The notes under the pieces: generated by a model | The model's database searches: none | What the model saw: only the letters and a program-made list of their open reading frames with translations | Told to the model about the DNA's origin: nothing | Part shown: positions 10,681 to 22,915 of the stretch, one piece after another | Layout: each line of letters opens with the position of its first letter | Numbering within the stretch: the stretch's first letter is position 1 | NCBI GenBank assembly: GCA_028673005.1 | Contig: CM054118.1 | Span: 56,489,338 to 56,553,337 of the forward strand | Direction: 5' to 3' | Source: Tanypteryx hageni | Lineage: Eukaryota > Arthropoda > Insecta > Odonata > Petaluridae | Length of the DNA stretch: 64,000 nucleotides | Position numbers and translations under genes: made by a program

Positions 10681-11396
10681 GATATTTGTCACCAGGAATA
10701 TAATTATCAAGGACCATAATTGCCAAGGAAAAAACAAATTTGCAATAATGTGGAATTAAAAATGCTTAGGTCGAGTTTTTATCACAGCAACTGATCTTTA
10801 TTCAGAGAAATAGGCGACAAAAATTTTTCCGTCTCTTAATGAAATTTGTTTTTAATATATCTATCGCAAAAAGTAATTTCGTTTCTTATTTTACCATGAG
10901 TCATTTTTCACACGGATATTAGTAAAAGTCGAATGTATTTATATTTTTAACTCTTGTGTATTTTTCAATCTTAAACATAATTGCATCTTACATACAACAT
11001 GCTTCACTGTCAAAAAATAAGAAACATGAAATATCGAGGGTATTATTTTCACTCATGAAACCATTTTAATTTAAAAAACGGCTTTGTCATAATTCATTCG
11101 TTTGACTTCATTAATATATATTTTAAATTTCAATGTACATTTCAGTTATTTGACATATTAATAATATTAATTAATTAATTAATTAATAATTAACCTTTTT
11201 ACTTTGATGTAAATAAGCATGACTAAAAACAAATCAGTTTATATTTACGATTTTATATGTTAGCTGAATTTTAAGCATACCTATTGATACATACATCACC
11301 AAGAGTTGAAGCTAGCAGAGAATAAGAGTATGTGGAGAGAATGAACCTGTTTCTGGATGAAATACTATTGACGACAATTTCAGCTATGAAAACTCA
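10681..11396. other. AT-rich stretch, no gene seen
   Basis: Contains a TTAATTAA-type run at about 11165-11193. Nothing else could be recognised. Confidence 0.4.
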
Positions 11397-12302
11397 CACT
11401 TTCAAGTTCACTCGGATTTTGTGACCCACTGAACCAATTTTCATGATTAAATTTTGTTGTCCCCCAGATTCCAAAGAAAATGAAAGAAAACAAATGCCTC
11501 TCCCAGACGAATGACGAAAATTATTGCAATAAATATATTTTTGCAAAATGCTTGAATACTTAGGTCTAGTTACGAAATAATTGGTTGGTAAAAATTGCCA
11601 ATCCTCCAGTTAAAAAGCAGCGTGGTTTCAGTTACAATGAATGAGTCATAAAACCGTTGAGAAAAAAACAAATTTGGATTATAAAGGAGCCGTCCTCAGA
11701 GGTGATTCACCGGTCGTTGATCATTTTATTTTTCGAGTCAACTTTAGTAGATTTCATGTTATGGGTCCCCAATCAAAAATTCATTTCAACGCCCCCTTTT
11801 CTTCGATAGTTTTCAAGAATGTGTTTGTCAGTACTTTAAACAAGTGATAAAAGGGAAACAATGAGGACTAACTATTAAATAAATGGCATCCAGATGATCG
11901 CTCGTTCAGTGATATTATTATACAGTTAAAATACAAGTGTAGTAAATTGGACCTTTGTATAGCGACGGTTACATTGTAACAGGGGTCTCCAAAGTACGGC
12001 CCGCGCAGTGATTTCATTCGACCAGCCTTACCTCATATATTTCTTTAAGTTTTGTGTATTTACCAGCAACAATTTCCATTAGATATCGTTTATGATATCT
12101 AAACGATTTTGTTCGACTACTTGGATGAAATATACTTTTAATATAGGCGAATGACATATTACAAAATAAAATAAAATCGTCAAAACTTGCTCTTTGATAT
12201 TTTCTCACGGCCGGATCAGTCATTTGAAAGGTCTTATGTGGCCCGCGCAGTGGTTCATGAAGCTTCAGGTGGCCCTTTTAGTAAAAGATTTGGTGACCCC
12301 TG
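11397..12302. repeat. repeat block C, copy 1, with hAT-type end module
   Basis: About 800-900 bp closely match 36130-37041. The left part contains a decayed hammerhead-like box (11669-11702). The right part, 11980-12302, begins CAGGGGTCTCCAAAGTACGG and ends GGTGACCCCTG, whose inverted form CAGGGGTCACC pairs with the start as a hAT terminal repeat. The octamers outside it (cattgtaa and aactagaa) do not match. Both copies share the left flank but not the right flank, so the repeat ends exactly at the hAT terminus. The antisense frame here has no known domain. Confidence 0.8.
11669..11702 (-). ncRNA. decayed hammerhead-like box in block C
   Basis: The minus strand reads CTGAGGA (11693-11699), CGGCT, a short loop, ATCC, then AAAT. 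It aligns with the better copy at 15935-15976, including the upstream CATAAAACCGTTGA that corresponds to CATAACAAGTTAA there. The G of GAAA is lost and stem II is imperfect, so activity is unlikely. Confidence 0.4.
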
Positions 12303-13480
12303 AACTAGAATTCGTCTACGGGACGGTAAGTACTCGTTTTAAATACTTTTGTATATATACTACTGGAACTGACCCATCAAAAATGATCGGTGTGATCGAA
12401 AAAAGTATTAAATTAAAATTAATACACTTCCCATTCTTCCTCCCTCTTTCTCTCACCATCCCCTCAAAAATGTATCTCTCTTTCAATTTGGTAGAATTAC
12501 AAACATAGCACATGATTTATATAGATGTTAAAATCCTATCCCAATTCCCAACACCAGCATTTATTTAGCTGTCATTCCGAAGTAGAATGGGCGATCGGCT
12601 AATAATTATAGATGATGTATAAAAATGGCGATTGAAGGCAACCGGCTGTTGATAAATTCAACGACACTACTATTGATTTTGATCGATCAATTCCTGAAAT
12701 TTTAAACAAAAAAATCTGGTCAAGATTTCACGAAAATAATTTTTAAACCTTCTCCATCGATCATGCGTCTCTGAAAAAAATACGCCGCGCTTTTCTTTCG
12801 AAATTTCGTTTTGAAGCGCAGTTAACCGCATTGTGAGTCAGTTATAAGCCGAAGTGGATACCCTTTTGAAAGCAACAGTCCTGTGCCGTGAACCTAAGCT
12901 CCCGCTAATGGCCAGGTGAAAGACGAAGGGAAGATAAATCAGGGATTTTATCGAATCTCTTACAATGCACCTCTGACTCACTTAATTACCATAGCCGCTC
13001 TCGAACGTCGATTTTGGATCTCGTCCAAATCTTACGACTCCTTTTAAAGTTACCTTTTTTTACAAATATATTCTCTTCTGCGCTGAGAGATCGGAACGCG
13101 CTCTTGATTTACGATCGTCTTTCGCAGAAAACACTACGCTTTCATTAGGTCGGCTCTTTTAATAGAGACGCGACCGCGTGAAGGTAAACGAGTGAGCGAT
13201 GAATTTTTATTCGGGAGAACATTACACGTTTGGTTTTTTTCGGCGAAGAGATTTTTTTAGCTCACCGCATCACGCGTAAAAACGCAATGCTTTTGACAGC
13301 CACGACGCTTTCCGGAGCATTTATCGGCCGAACCAGACGAGATATTAAATAGATGTTATCTACTAGTAGAGCCCGTTTCGCAGTTTATACTGCAGTGAGA
13401 ATGGCTTAAAAATTATACCACGGGGATTTAAACGCTAAGAACAATATACTTTAGACCTGGATATGACGCGGGGGAGAATA
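12303..13480. other. unique stretch, CpG-rich in its second half
   Basis: No gene or repeat recognised. From about 12770 the DNA is markedly richer in CpG (TCGAACGTCG, GACGCGACCGCG) than the AT-rich repeats around it. Function unknown. Confidence 0.4.
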
Positions 13481-14775
13481 CGGTTGTCCGAAAAGTAAGG
13501 TAACAATTTTTTGTGAGAAGAATTTTAATCGTATTTTTATGAAACTACATGACAATCAAGGTAGATATTTGTACTACTTTTCAATGTAGTCATCTTTCCT
13601 ATTAAGACATTTGTCCCATCGTGGGAAGTGATTATCTCTACCCTCCTGGAAAAAGTCAGGGCTCACCTGTAGCAGCCAACAATGCACTTCACGTGCTTAC
13701 CAGAAAGATGTCGCTTTAAAGGCCCAAACAAGTGAAAATCCGATGGGGCCAAGTCTGGGCTATAGGGTGGATGCTCCAAAATCTCCAACCGATTTTACTG
13801 CAACCACTCACGTGTGCGTGCAGCAGTGTGAGGGGTGGCAATATCATGCAACAAAACCACACCGTGTCAGGAGTCCCGGACGTTTGCGGCGGATGTGTGA
13901 TTTCAATCTCGCCAGTGTTCGACAGTACCGGTCGGCATTGATTGTGGACCCTCGTCCCATAAAGACAATCAACAGGTTGCCTCGACGATCCCATAAAATG
14001 CTTGCCCTGACTTTTCTTACTGTCAATGTGGTGTTGACCTTTTTGGCTACAGGGGGATCCAGGGTGCTTCCTTGTCATCGAATCTCTCTTCATTTCTGGG
14101 GTGTGATGATGCACCCAAGTCTCATCTCCCGTCATAATCCTGTCGAGAAACCCATCACCTTCACTGCAGTAACGAGTCAACAACTCCATGCTCGTCCCCA
14201 TGCGTAGTGCTTTGTGCTGTTCTGTCAGTTGCCTCGGTACCCAGCGAGCGCACACTTGATGGAATCCAAGCTGCTGAGTGAAAATCTCGTGCACAGTCGG
14301 TTTGGGAAACCATCCTCTTCCGCAATTGTTCGAATTTTCACGCGCCTGTCTCTCAAAACGCACCACTCTATGTGTATGATATTGTCATCGGTTTTGCTTG
14401 TTAAAGGTCTACCACTCATTGGTTCATCACTAATGTTCACTCGCCCATTTTAAAATTCATTGCACCAAAAATACACCTGTTTCTTTGACATCACATTCTC
14501 TCCATACACAGACACAAGTTCTCTGTGAATTTCACTTGGTGTAGTCCCTTTTGCATGCAGAAATCGAATTACAGCACGGATTTCCACACTGAACCATACT
14601 TCTAGTGGCACCGCCATTGCTAATGACGTCTCAGATGAAAAAAGTAAACAGCAACCCCATCTATTGGCAGTTTTCCAAAACACTATACTGGTACCTTGAC
14701 TGTCATGTAGTTTCATAAAGATATGATTATAACTCTACTCACAAAAAATTGTGTTATCTTACTTTTCGGACAATC
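13481..14775 (-). mobile_element. mariner transposon, inactive
   Basis: Inverted termini TTGTCCGAAAAGTAAGGTAA (left) and TTGTCCGAAAAGTAAGATAA (read from the right) are followed on both sides by CAATTTTTTGTGAG. The TA dinucleotide lies next to each end (13479-13480 and about 14777). The 1.3-kb length is normal for mariner. The transposase relic lies on the minus strand. Confidence 0.92.
13550..14617 (-). pseudogene. mariner transposase (broken by a stop and several frameshifts)
   Basis: The likely start is the Met at 14617 (MAVPLEVWFSVEIRAVIRFL), giving the helix-turn-helix N-terminus with SGRPLTSKTDDNI linker. The catalytic core is readable in pieces from different frames: MTGDETWVHHHTPEMKRDSM (first Asp), a HDIATPHTAART-like box in two frames (second Asp), and HPPYSPDLAPSDFHLFG (third Asp). 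The frame is broken by a TAA between the N-terminal helix region and the linker (near 14447), a shift near 14320 and further shifts near 14030 and 13860. The D-D spacing region and GDETWVHHHTPE box place it in the mariner (DD34D) group. It is dead. Confidence 0.92.
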
Positions 14776-15194
14776 TATACTTCAGTGTCTTGATAACGCG
14801 TTGATAATTTGACGTATAGAGTAGGTTGTAAAATACTTTACTGTAAATATAATAAAACTTCCGATAAAGGGAAAACATGCGAAAGAAGCCCGTATTATTG
14901 ACGTTTAAAATATGTACTATGTGCATTTTTATGAAGATTTATATTGATATTTAAATATAAGTAAATGGATTTCCGTTATGAAAAAGATAGTTTACTATTT
15001 TCGGTATTGGTGAGAATATAAAAACTTGCCCATAAATATGCTCTATAATGAGCAATCCTTTACGAGCACAACCGCTTCCGCTGCATCATCATTATCCCAG
15101 TAGGAGGAAAAAATCATACAGAAAAGTATCCCTTTAAAACCCTCCAAAATATAAAGTTCACACTCTACGTATATTCAAGACTAATATTAGGAAT
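14776..15194. other. AT-rich stretch, no gene seen
   Basis: Nothing recognisable. A separate hAT-like left end CAGTGGCGTAACCACGAG begins at about 15195 with no clear partner. Confidence 0.35.
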
Positions 15195-15252
15195 CAGTGG
15201 CGTAACCACGAGTGTGCTGGCTGCAGTACGAGAATTAATGACGGCCCCCCCG

Positions 15253-15583
15253 CAAGGACGTAACTAGAGGGAGACCTTGGAGGGGAGGGCCCTGACCTCC
15301 CCTCCATAATTCCTCGACCCCGCCCCCTTGCTGAGTACTATATAAAAAATAAGAATTAATGAAGTATTTTGTTTTTCTTCTTAATAAAAAATTAACTTTT
15401 GTTTGTTTGACTAAAGCAGTAAAAATTAGTTAGAACATTTGTTTCCGTATTATTATTATTATATTGTATTGTTTTTATTTTGATCCGCCCCTCCAAATAT
15501 TTTCACAGTATGCTGCCCTCTCCTCCCCCTACAGCTTATGCTGCCCCTCCCCCCCTAAAGTTGGGAGGCCAGTTAAGTCCCTG
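15253..15583. mobile_element. MITE with CGTAACTAG-type ends
   Basis: The left end CAAGGACGTAACTAGAGGG matches the inverted right end CAGGGACTTAACTGGCC over most positions. Both ends are followed by GGGGAGGG-rich sequence. The element seems to sit inside another element whose left end (CAGTGGCGTAACC) is at 15195. Flanking octamers do not match convincingly. Confidence 0.55.
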
Positions 15584-15889
15584 GGTCCTCATCTTGAAAA
15601 ACGAACGAATAATGCAAAGACAACAAAGCAGCAACTTTTTCTCATAAGTAAACGGAAATATTATGAATAAGAATTGATAAATTGAGTGTTTCTTCATGAA
15701 CTCCCTCTGCAGAAAGACCCCTACATACTGTGCAGCAATATGCATTCTTCACAAGATTTTAATCAGAACAACCTTCACGTGCCTATCGAAATGTTCCATT
15801 ATCTATGTTACTATTGTGTTTAATTCGACGGGGATTTATCGAGCTCATCTTATGGTCGACAAAATTCAAGAACAAGCATTTAAAAAATA
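15584..15889. other. short unique stretch, no gene seen
   Basis: No recognisable content; possibly the remainder of the outer element that begins at 15195. Confidence 0.3.
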
Positions 15890-16075
15890 CTCGTCTCAGA
15901 TATGTCCAACAGCCATAACAAGTTAATAAAAAACCAGTTGCGCATTTCGGCTACGAAGCAGCCGTCTTCAGTGGAAATTGGCCGAAAATAAATTCTAAAA
16001 GAAGTTCTTTGGGAGATACCTGAGACAAGTATTTTTTTAAGTCCTTGTTCTTGAAGTATTGTGTTTATCATGGAC
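15890..16075 (-). mobile_element. Penelope-like repeat fragment
   Basis: The order on the plus strand is CAGCCATAACAAGTTAATAA, the inverted hammerhead-like box, then GGGAGATACCTGAGACAAGT. The first and last of these modules also end block A (8745-8840 and 32490-32570), and the first plus the box recur in block C. The shared modules show one dispersed family. No coding part is present here. Confidence 0.6.
15935..15976 (-). ncRNA. hammerhead-like motif, best-preserved copy
   Basis: The minus strand gives CCA, CTGAAGA (15965-15971), one extra C, a perfect stem II (GGCTG pairing with TAGCC around a CTTCG loop, allowing a G-T pair), GAAA (15945-15948), TGCGCA, then CTGG. CTGANGA and GAAA are the hammerhead core boxes. 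Stem I would be the short CCA/TGG pair, and stem III the self-complementary ATGCGCA(T), as in minimal type I hammerheads thought to act as dimers. The unpaired base between CTGAAGA and stem II departs from the canonical fold, so self-cleavage is unproven. Confidence 0.55.
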
Positions 16076-17365
16076 CTCCGCAGGTAGGTACAACGAGATG
16101 GGGGAGGGCAGTTGCCTCCCCCTGCAATGTAAGTCAAAAATACAAAAAAATATGTATCATTCCCAACATTTTAAGATTTGGATAAACAGAATAAAATGGC
16201 AATAAATATTAATTAATCAATTGTTAATATAGATGCCGCGGGGCCGGGTGCAATCGCAGCCCATATTTCTAACCGATTATGGGCTTAGAAAAATTACGCT
16301 CATGCGCATGCGCCCCTTTGTGCGTAAACAAAATGCCGCACGACAATCGGTCACGACGCGAGTAGCAAAGAAAAATAACGTCTTCGGAGAAATATCAATC
16401 GATCGCTCCTCTTTTTTCCTCCTACGTCACGAGATTTTCGTCGGATTTGTTTTGTTGGCTTCTTGCATCACGGTATTATTGCCCTCGCTTCCGATCGAAG
16501 CACGAAACTAGCCGTGGATCCCTCACGCGCCTTTCCTTTTACAGCAGAATTCTCGTGCGTCATAACGACTACGTTTTCGGCACGAAATATTAAACAGCAC
16601 CGAAGGCGAGTCGGAGATTGAATTCGGCGATGCGCGCCGTGCACGGGGAATCCGGAGGATACCGGGATAGATATGGCGGCGTGCGCTCGAGGGATTGATC
16701 GAACTCCGGATGCTGAATCAAGAGCCACCGCCCGGCAAAAAGGATTGTGCTCTCGGCAATGTTTATGTTCCCGCTAAAGGATATTGAATGGATCCTGGTG
16801 ACCGGTCTTGTAAGTGGGGAGGGATCGGAAGGGAGAGTTTCGGCTGCATCGCGAAACAACGCGGGAATTGCGAGTTTTTTTCTTGCTCTCCCGTCTTTCT
16901 ACGAGGGATTCTGTTCGGTTCGTTCGTTTCTCGAATCGCGATCGGTCAATTTTTTCGAATCGTGACCTATGGTCGAGACCTTTTCCTCTGTTGAACAAAA
17001 CTGTACGCTTTTGCGGTCTTCGAGGCCAGGTACCACCCATAGCTAAATCGCATATTATTGCTATCCTTCGAATAATATAATTGCTGTTACATGACCACTT
17101 TATTGCTAGAGCAATTTCCTGGATCATACATTATGTAGTGGTATTCGACCTATTTAGCTGAAGCATCCTTCGAAGCAGTTTAGCGTCCTTCCTTTGGCAC
17201 TCAAATTTTTACAAATTGCATAGGTAACTTAAAATACCAACACAATGTTACCGCATTCACATTTTCTCTTACTATATTCTCCGCTATAAATGCATGTGAG
17301 TTTATATATGTGTGTGCGGGTGTGCGCGCGCATGTGTTCTTTCTTATCGGTAGCATATTAATACT
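16076..17365. other. unique stretch, strongly CpG-rich
   Basis: Several overlapping open frames on both strands between 16.2 and 17.1 kb reflect GC-rich composition rather than coding; none shows a domain. A (GT)/(GC) microsatellite lies near 17304-17336. Confidence 0.4.
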
Positions 17366-17427
17366 GTTGCCTAGCTTAGCGAAAGTTTTTAGTGTTGCCT
17401 AGCTTAGCGAAAGTTTTTAGTGTTGCC
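17366..17427 (+). repeat. 28-bp tandem duplication
   Basis: Two identical copies of a 28-bp unit starting GTTGCCTAGCTTAGCGAAAG, plus the first six bases of a third. Confidence 0.95.
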
Positions 17428-19200
17428 AGACAACAAGCAGGTTCTCAATAGACGCAGAGGCAATAGGCTTCGATTTTCAGTAACGTTTAAGCTAATTGAT
17501 CATAAATATCAGCCATACTTAACACTAAAACGGAGAATCAGGAATTTAAGCAGTAAGGGCCTGGTTCGTGGGACATCAGTATGTGTTTAAGCTATTAACT
17601 TGCGAAGTCGAATTTCATTATGAAGGGAGACGGGACTCCACGAAGTAATGGACACGACACGAACACGTAGAACAATAAATTTCTGAGTCGGATATAACGG
17701 AGCTTGGTACCGTGAATATACTAGTCGTGGCTGAGACTCACAGAACGTAACTATAGTCGGGAAAGTCTAACTTGAGCTCTGACGTAAAGAGGATGAGGTT
17801 GCAATATCATAAAAAAACATGGGACTGAAGGGAAAGCAGGGACAGCAGCTGTATATGACGTGGCAACGTTTTGCTCATTGATCGACCAGAGCTCTTTTTG
17901 AGAGTTCCCCACTCAATTATTCTTGGTTGTTGGAGCTCAAGTTATACTTCGTCCGACAGTAAATTTACACGTATTTTCCGAGATAATTCTGATTGTATTA
18001 TAGTTTTGGGAACCAAGATACATTATATAGCTCCAAAAATATCTTTTTTTAATTCTTATAATGAGCATCACATATACCTACTTCAAAATATTTCTCGTCG
18101 TTTGCTATTTATATTATACATGTGAGGCCGGCGTAAAATGAATCTTCGACATCTCCCATTTCATTATGAATCGCGGTCATTTATTCTGCGTCCATTGATC
18201 AAAAGCTAGCAAAAAAAATGCACCGCCCAGAATAAATCCGATGGAACATTCAATTAAACACCTAAAATAACGCACAAACGAAAAAAAACCGATCCGTCTG
18301 GAACAAACAAACTTAAAATCCTCGCGCAAATCGAACGACAATATTTGATTCACGATCGTGCATAATTTTTCCCTCGCGCGCCAAAATAAAGCGATAAATT
18401 TAGCATTTCCAATTGCAACGGTCGTTCGTGTGAAGAGAATGGGCGCGAATCGTTCCTTCGGGAGAGCGTTTTTCTTTTTTTTCAATTTGAAACGAGAACA
18501 CGATGCACGAACGGTAACCGAATGTGTCGAATTTCCCCGAACCGGGCGAAAAGATGGACGACCGCTTTGCGGTATCGAGTGAAACCTAAATAAAAGGTCG
18601 TTCACTGTGCGTTTACGGGTCTAACTTCTCTCCGAGGGTCCGCGAGACAGGGAATCAACTCCTGCTAAGTTTGAGCCAAAGGCACTGCTTAGCAACAGAG
18701 GTGGAGATTGATGTGACCTGAGGGTTTTCGCTGGTGAAAAAGGGAAAATACGACGAAAAATCGTGCGTTTTCTATAGCGGTTAGCTGATAGTGAACTGAC
18801 AATAAGCTTTTTTTTGAAGGCGTGCTTCCATCTGGAAAGGTCTGAAACTACCTTTTTTGGCGTTATTCGAACAAATTCGCTTGACGTCACACCAAAATAT
18901 ATCTTTTTATTCGCCAGAGGCGAGTGTAACAAAAGGGGGAAAAATAAAAGATGCAACCAGTTATAATCTAAGACATTAATTTAGGATATTTTATGGCATA
19001 CTCTCTTTGAAGCTGCCTAATTGTGTTTATATTTAGCGATATTTAGTTTTATTAATAAAATGTAGCATGTAATAATACATTAACTTGACTAGCGCCATCT
19101 AACATATATTCATTTATTTTTTAATATTCAAGTGAACAGAATTGGTTAAGAAATTACATTTTAATTTAATTTAATTTAATTTTAAATTTAAATATATATA
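17428..19200. other. unique stretch, no gene seen
   Basis: CpG-rich between about 18170 and 18960, where a 142-codon minus-strand frame (18177-18605) has no recognisable domain. A TTTAA repeat and AT-rich run precede the mariner at 19201. Confidence 0.4.
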
Positions 19201-20533
19201 CGGGTGTTTCAAAATTATGTATACACAATTTAAAAATTTATATTTCGTGAACCAAATATACAATTTTTCTTTTATTTTATAGCAAAATAAATTAATTATT
19301 TTAACAATGTTTGATTATTTACAAATATTCATGGAAACGATGGAGAACATGCAGATGAGTTTCAATGAGAGAAAGTTCATTCTAAAATGGTATTGGAAAT
19401 TTGAAAACGTCACAGACGTTCAGCGTGCATGGGAAAGAAAATATGGAACAAAAGCACCAACTTGTCTGACGATTACCCGCCTGCGTGATAAATTTGAGGA
19501 ACATGGAACTGTGAACAATATTAACAAGACATGCTGTGGGCGGAAAAGAACGTTAAGAAGTATCGAAAATGTTAAAGCTGTCAGAGATGCAATTACCCGC
19601 TCTCCAAGGAAGTCTACAAGACAGTGTTCACGTGAGCTACAATTGAGCCATCCAAGTGTTTTTAGAATCCTAAAGGACAAATTTGAAGGCATTTATACCT
19701 CGATTACTGCATTCAATCCAAGAAGATGATCCAGATCGACGAACACAATTTTGTGGGTGGTACATTAAAAAAAATGGTGGAATCGATGTTTTTAAAGATT
19801 CAATTGTATGGTCAGACGAAGCCACGTTCAAGCTGAATGGCCATGTGAATCGTCATAACTGCGTTTACTGGGCAGGTAAAAATCCACACTTCACATTGGA
19901 GAAAGATGTCAATCTACCAGGTTTTACTGTGTGGATGGGACTCTCCTCTCGTGGAATAATCGGACCTTACACATTCAATGGCACTGTTAATGGAGAAAGT
20001 TACTTTGATATGTTAAAAAAATTATGCAGTACCTAATATCAGAAACATGTTTCCGGATACATTGGTGTATTTTCAACAGGATGGTGCATCCCCACATTTT
20101 AATACAACTGTGCGGGAGTACCTGAACAATAAATTTCCTGAGCAATGGATAGGTCGCAGGGGGAGTGCTTTTGAATACCCTCCAAGCTCTCCAGACCTCA
20201 CTTCTTTAGATTTTTTTGCATGGGGATACTTGAAAGATAAAGTTTACGGTCAGAAACCGCAAACATTGGAGGATCTGTGGATGGCAATACAGCAAGAAGC
20301 ACACAGAATTTCTACTGACTTGTGCACTGTAGTATGTAATTCTGTTAAAGAGAGATGTCGCTCATGTATCAGTGCTGGTGGTGGACATTTTGAACATCTT
20401 ACTTGAGTTTTGTTCATTGCAAACATTATTATACATTTAAGCTTTAAAATAAAAGAAAAATTGTGCAAATTGTACATTTGGTTCACGAAATATAAATTTT
20501 TAAATTGTGTATACATAATTTTGAAACACCCTG
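19201..20533 (+). mobile_element. young Tc1/mariner element with long terminal inverted repeats
   Basis: The left terminus GGGTGTTTCAAAATTATGTA and the inverted right terminus match almost perfectly for about 60 bp, then again after a 9-bp insertion in the right copy, for a total near 75 bp. The flanks are TA-rich, as expected for TA-targeting elements. The near-identical ends and almost intact transposase point to a recent insertion. It may have expanded or landed in the TG/TA microsatellite on its right. Confidence 0.93.
19331..20406 (+). pseudogene. Tc1/mariner transposase (two frameshifts)
   Basis: Three consecutive frames (to 19729; about 19683-20036; 20047-20406) join into one protein of about 355 residues. 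The N-terminus has the DUF4817-type helix-turn-helix seen in arthropod mariner relatives (WKFENVTDVQRAWERKYGTK and the linker CGRKRTLRSIENV). The catalytic residues are in IVWSDEATFKLNG, FQQDGASPHF and SPDLTSLDFFAWGYLKDKVY. I count 42 residues between the second and third catalytic Asp, close to DD41D-type lineages. It ends with a GGGHFEHL tail typical of this lineage. Only two frameshifts (near 19700 and 20040) break it; they could also be assembly errors. Confidence 0.92.
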
Positions 20534-20543
20534 TGTGTGTGTG

Positions 20544-20601
<58 letters not shown>
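20534..20601. repeat. (TG)n(TA)n microsatellite
   Basis: A short TG run is followed by about 28 AT dinucleotides, directly abutting the mariner right end. Confidence 0.98.
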
Positions 20602-20604
<3 letters not shown>

Positions 20605-21530
20605 TTGCAAAATGACCAGGAATATTAGAGGTAACCTAAATACTTCATCTCCAAGAAACCGTATACACCTTAATAAAAATAAATGAACATTTTCGCTGAC
20701 CATGAGACGCAAATATTTTATCACAATCTTCAGCATTATTTTGGAGGAAATATTCACCTTAACGCTATTTTGCTCACCTGTCGCCTAAAATCTAAAACCC
20801 CGTCAGCTATTTAAAATTTCCGATACCCATAATCGAAGCGAGCGTGAAAGTCACGTGGACGATACATTTTTTTCACATCCTCGATCCTCCTGAAGACAGA
20901 CAAGTACGACATGGAAATTTCCAAAGGCACGTCCGTACACTCAGAGCGCTGGAAGAAATGAGAGAGAAACGAGGAATTCCATCGAGAGGCGAAAACATAC
21001 CGGTTATTTTCCTCTTCCGAGACACGTGAATGGCTAGACCGATCTCCTTAACAGTCGGACGAGGAGGAATGAAAAAAAAACAAACAAACAAAAGAGAACG
21101 CATCCCGGGATTAATGCGGCGGAGGCAAACATCCCGACTCGATTCAATTAGGATTGATTAACCCTTTCACGTTAAAAGCCACTATGCGGCGAAGCCAGTT
21201 TCAATAACCGGCGCTGACCAACGCTGGAAACCATTAAGCAATTCCTTAACCGATGGCGCTCTCTCTCCCGCTAGAAGAAGATTCCACTGGAAAATAACGA
21301 GGTAATTTTCCTCTCAGACGCGTAGTAGCAGAGGGAGGGGTTTTGAAACAGGGTGGAGACTGAGAAATAGCTATCGAAGAAAGAAAATGTCGAGAAAAAG
21401 GCGGTCGGACGTTTTATTTTTCTTTGTATTTTTTACTGTCTAAATGAGACGTAGATGCGAGAAGGGGGGAGGGTGACTAGTGATGGCCGATGGGGATTGG
21501 CGAAAAGGGGAATGCAGTATTGGGATTATT

Positions 21531-21534
<4 letters not shown>
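20602..21534. other. unique stretch, no gene seen
   Basis: Moderately CpG-rich between about 20820 and 21330. No domain or repeat recognised. Confidence 0.4.

Positions 21535-21614
<80 letters not shown>
21535..21614. repeat. (TA)40 microsatellite
   Basis: Eighty bases of uninterrupted TA repeat, abutting the left end of the MITE at 21615. Confidence 0.99.
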
Positions 21615-21617
<3 letters not shown>

Positions 21618-22065
21618 TGCTGTAACTAGGGCGGGGCATCTGCCCCGGGCGCAAATATTGTTAATGGCAAGTTGTGCGAGGTGCATGGCACAATGACAGG
21701 GGCGATATCACTACTATACTTGTACCAGACATTACATATAGCAGAAACTATAAATTTCAATGATGTTATTGGTGACTTTTCTGCATTAAAATCACGCAGA
21801 ATAACTCTTTAATATCAAAATATTTATACATTCTGTATTTAAACAATTTATATATATAATTACGCATGTAATTATATTTATAATTATGTATTAAAATTAT
21901 GTACATTTATTGCGAAAAATTACATCATTTATAGTTTATTTTATCTATTAATTGTTCACCCAAAATCCAAATAGTAAAAAATATTGGTATTAGAGATTTT
22001 TTATGAAGGAGTCGCATATTTGGTAGCTTGCCCCGGGTGCTAAAATAGCTAGTTACGGCGCGCTA
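21615..22065. mobile_element. MITE inserted in TA repeat
   Basis: The left end CAGTGCTGTAACTAGGGCGG and inverted right end TAGCGCGCCGTAACTAGC share GTAACTAG. GCCCCGGG boxes stand inside both ends (about 21642 and 22030). The flanking octamers tatatata and tatatcat are partly alike, but the microsatellite makes this weak evidence. Non-coding. Confidence 0.6.
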
Positions 22066-22852
22066 TATATCATTATATATAGACGTTCCTTACAGAGGAG
22101 AAGGAGGATATAACATATAGGAGGATACTAATCTTTAGGCACTTTCAGATCAGCTGATGGTTCGAAATTTTTTTCTTGGGGAGGATTTTTTGCAAACCCG
22201 AATAGAAAAAACGAAAATCTTAAAAAAGTGCAACAATGCGGCCGCTAAAAATTCGCAATTGTTTAAACAAATTTTCACGGTTAGTGTATTTTCAAATGTG
22301 TTACGAAGCTGAATTTTTTTTAGAGGTAGGATTTGTAAAATAACGAGATAGCGATCATAGAAATTTTGCTATATATATATATTTGTTTGGCAGTTAAAAA
22401 TTCTTAAAATTTAAACAAATAGGTAGATGCTTAGACACTACGCCACAAGTTAGGGAGGTGAAATTTTTTAATTAATTATAGATTAGTTTATGTAAACGAA
22501 TAAATATTTCAATTTATCCATAAAATTGTTGTTTTTGCCGTTAAAATATATTTAATTTTAAACAATTAGATAAATGTTATTTCACTTCAAATTGTACCAT
22601 AAATTTAAAATTCGGGAGAAATGTGTGGCATCATTAACTGAATGTGGGAAAATTATAATATATCGAAAGTTGCAAAAATTAGTGATTGTTTTACTCCATT
22701 ATTTTTCCGTAATGACAAAACGAAAACCCATCCAGCGGAGAAATCTTTAGAATCAAAGAACTATTTCTCATGATGAAATATCTCTCTGAAAAATTAATAT
22801 TTTTTCAAGGTGAGATGAAATGCTTGCAGTATGCAAGCGCCTTCTACTAGTA

Positions 22853-22915
<63 letters not shown>

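Noticed and set aside
18177..18605. 142-codon minus-strand open frame
   Set aside because: Low-complexity Phe/Arg/Lys-rich translation with no recognisable domain; an opposite-strand frame overlaps it.
20410..20757. frames with Ile-Tyr repeats (also at 21490-21696 and 22854-23045)
   Set aside because: Translations of (TA)n microsatellites.
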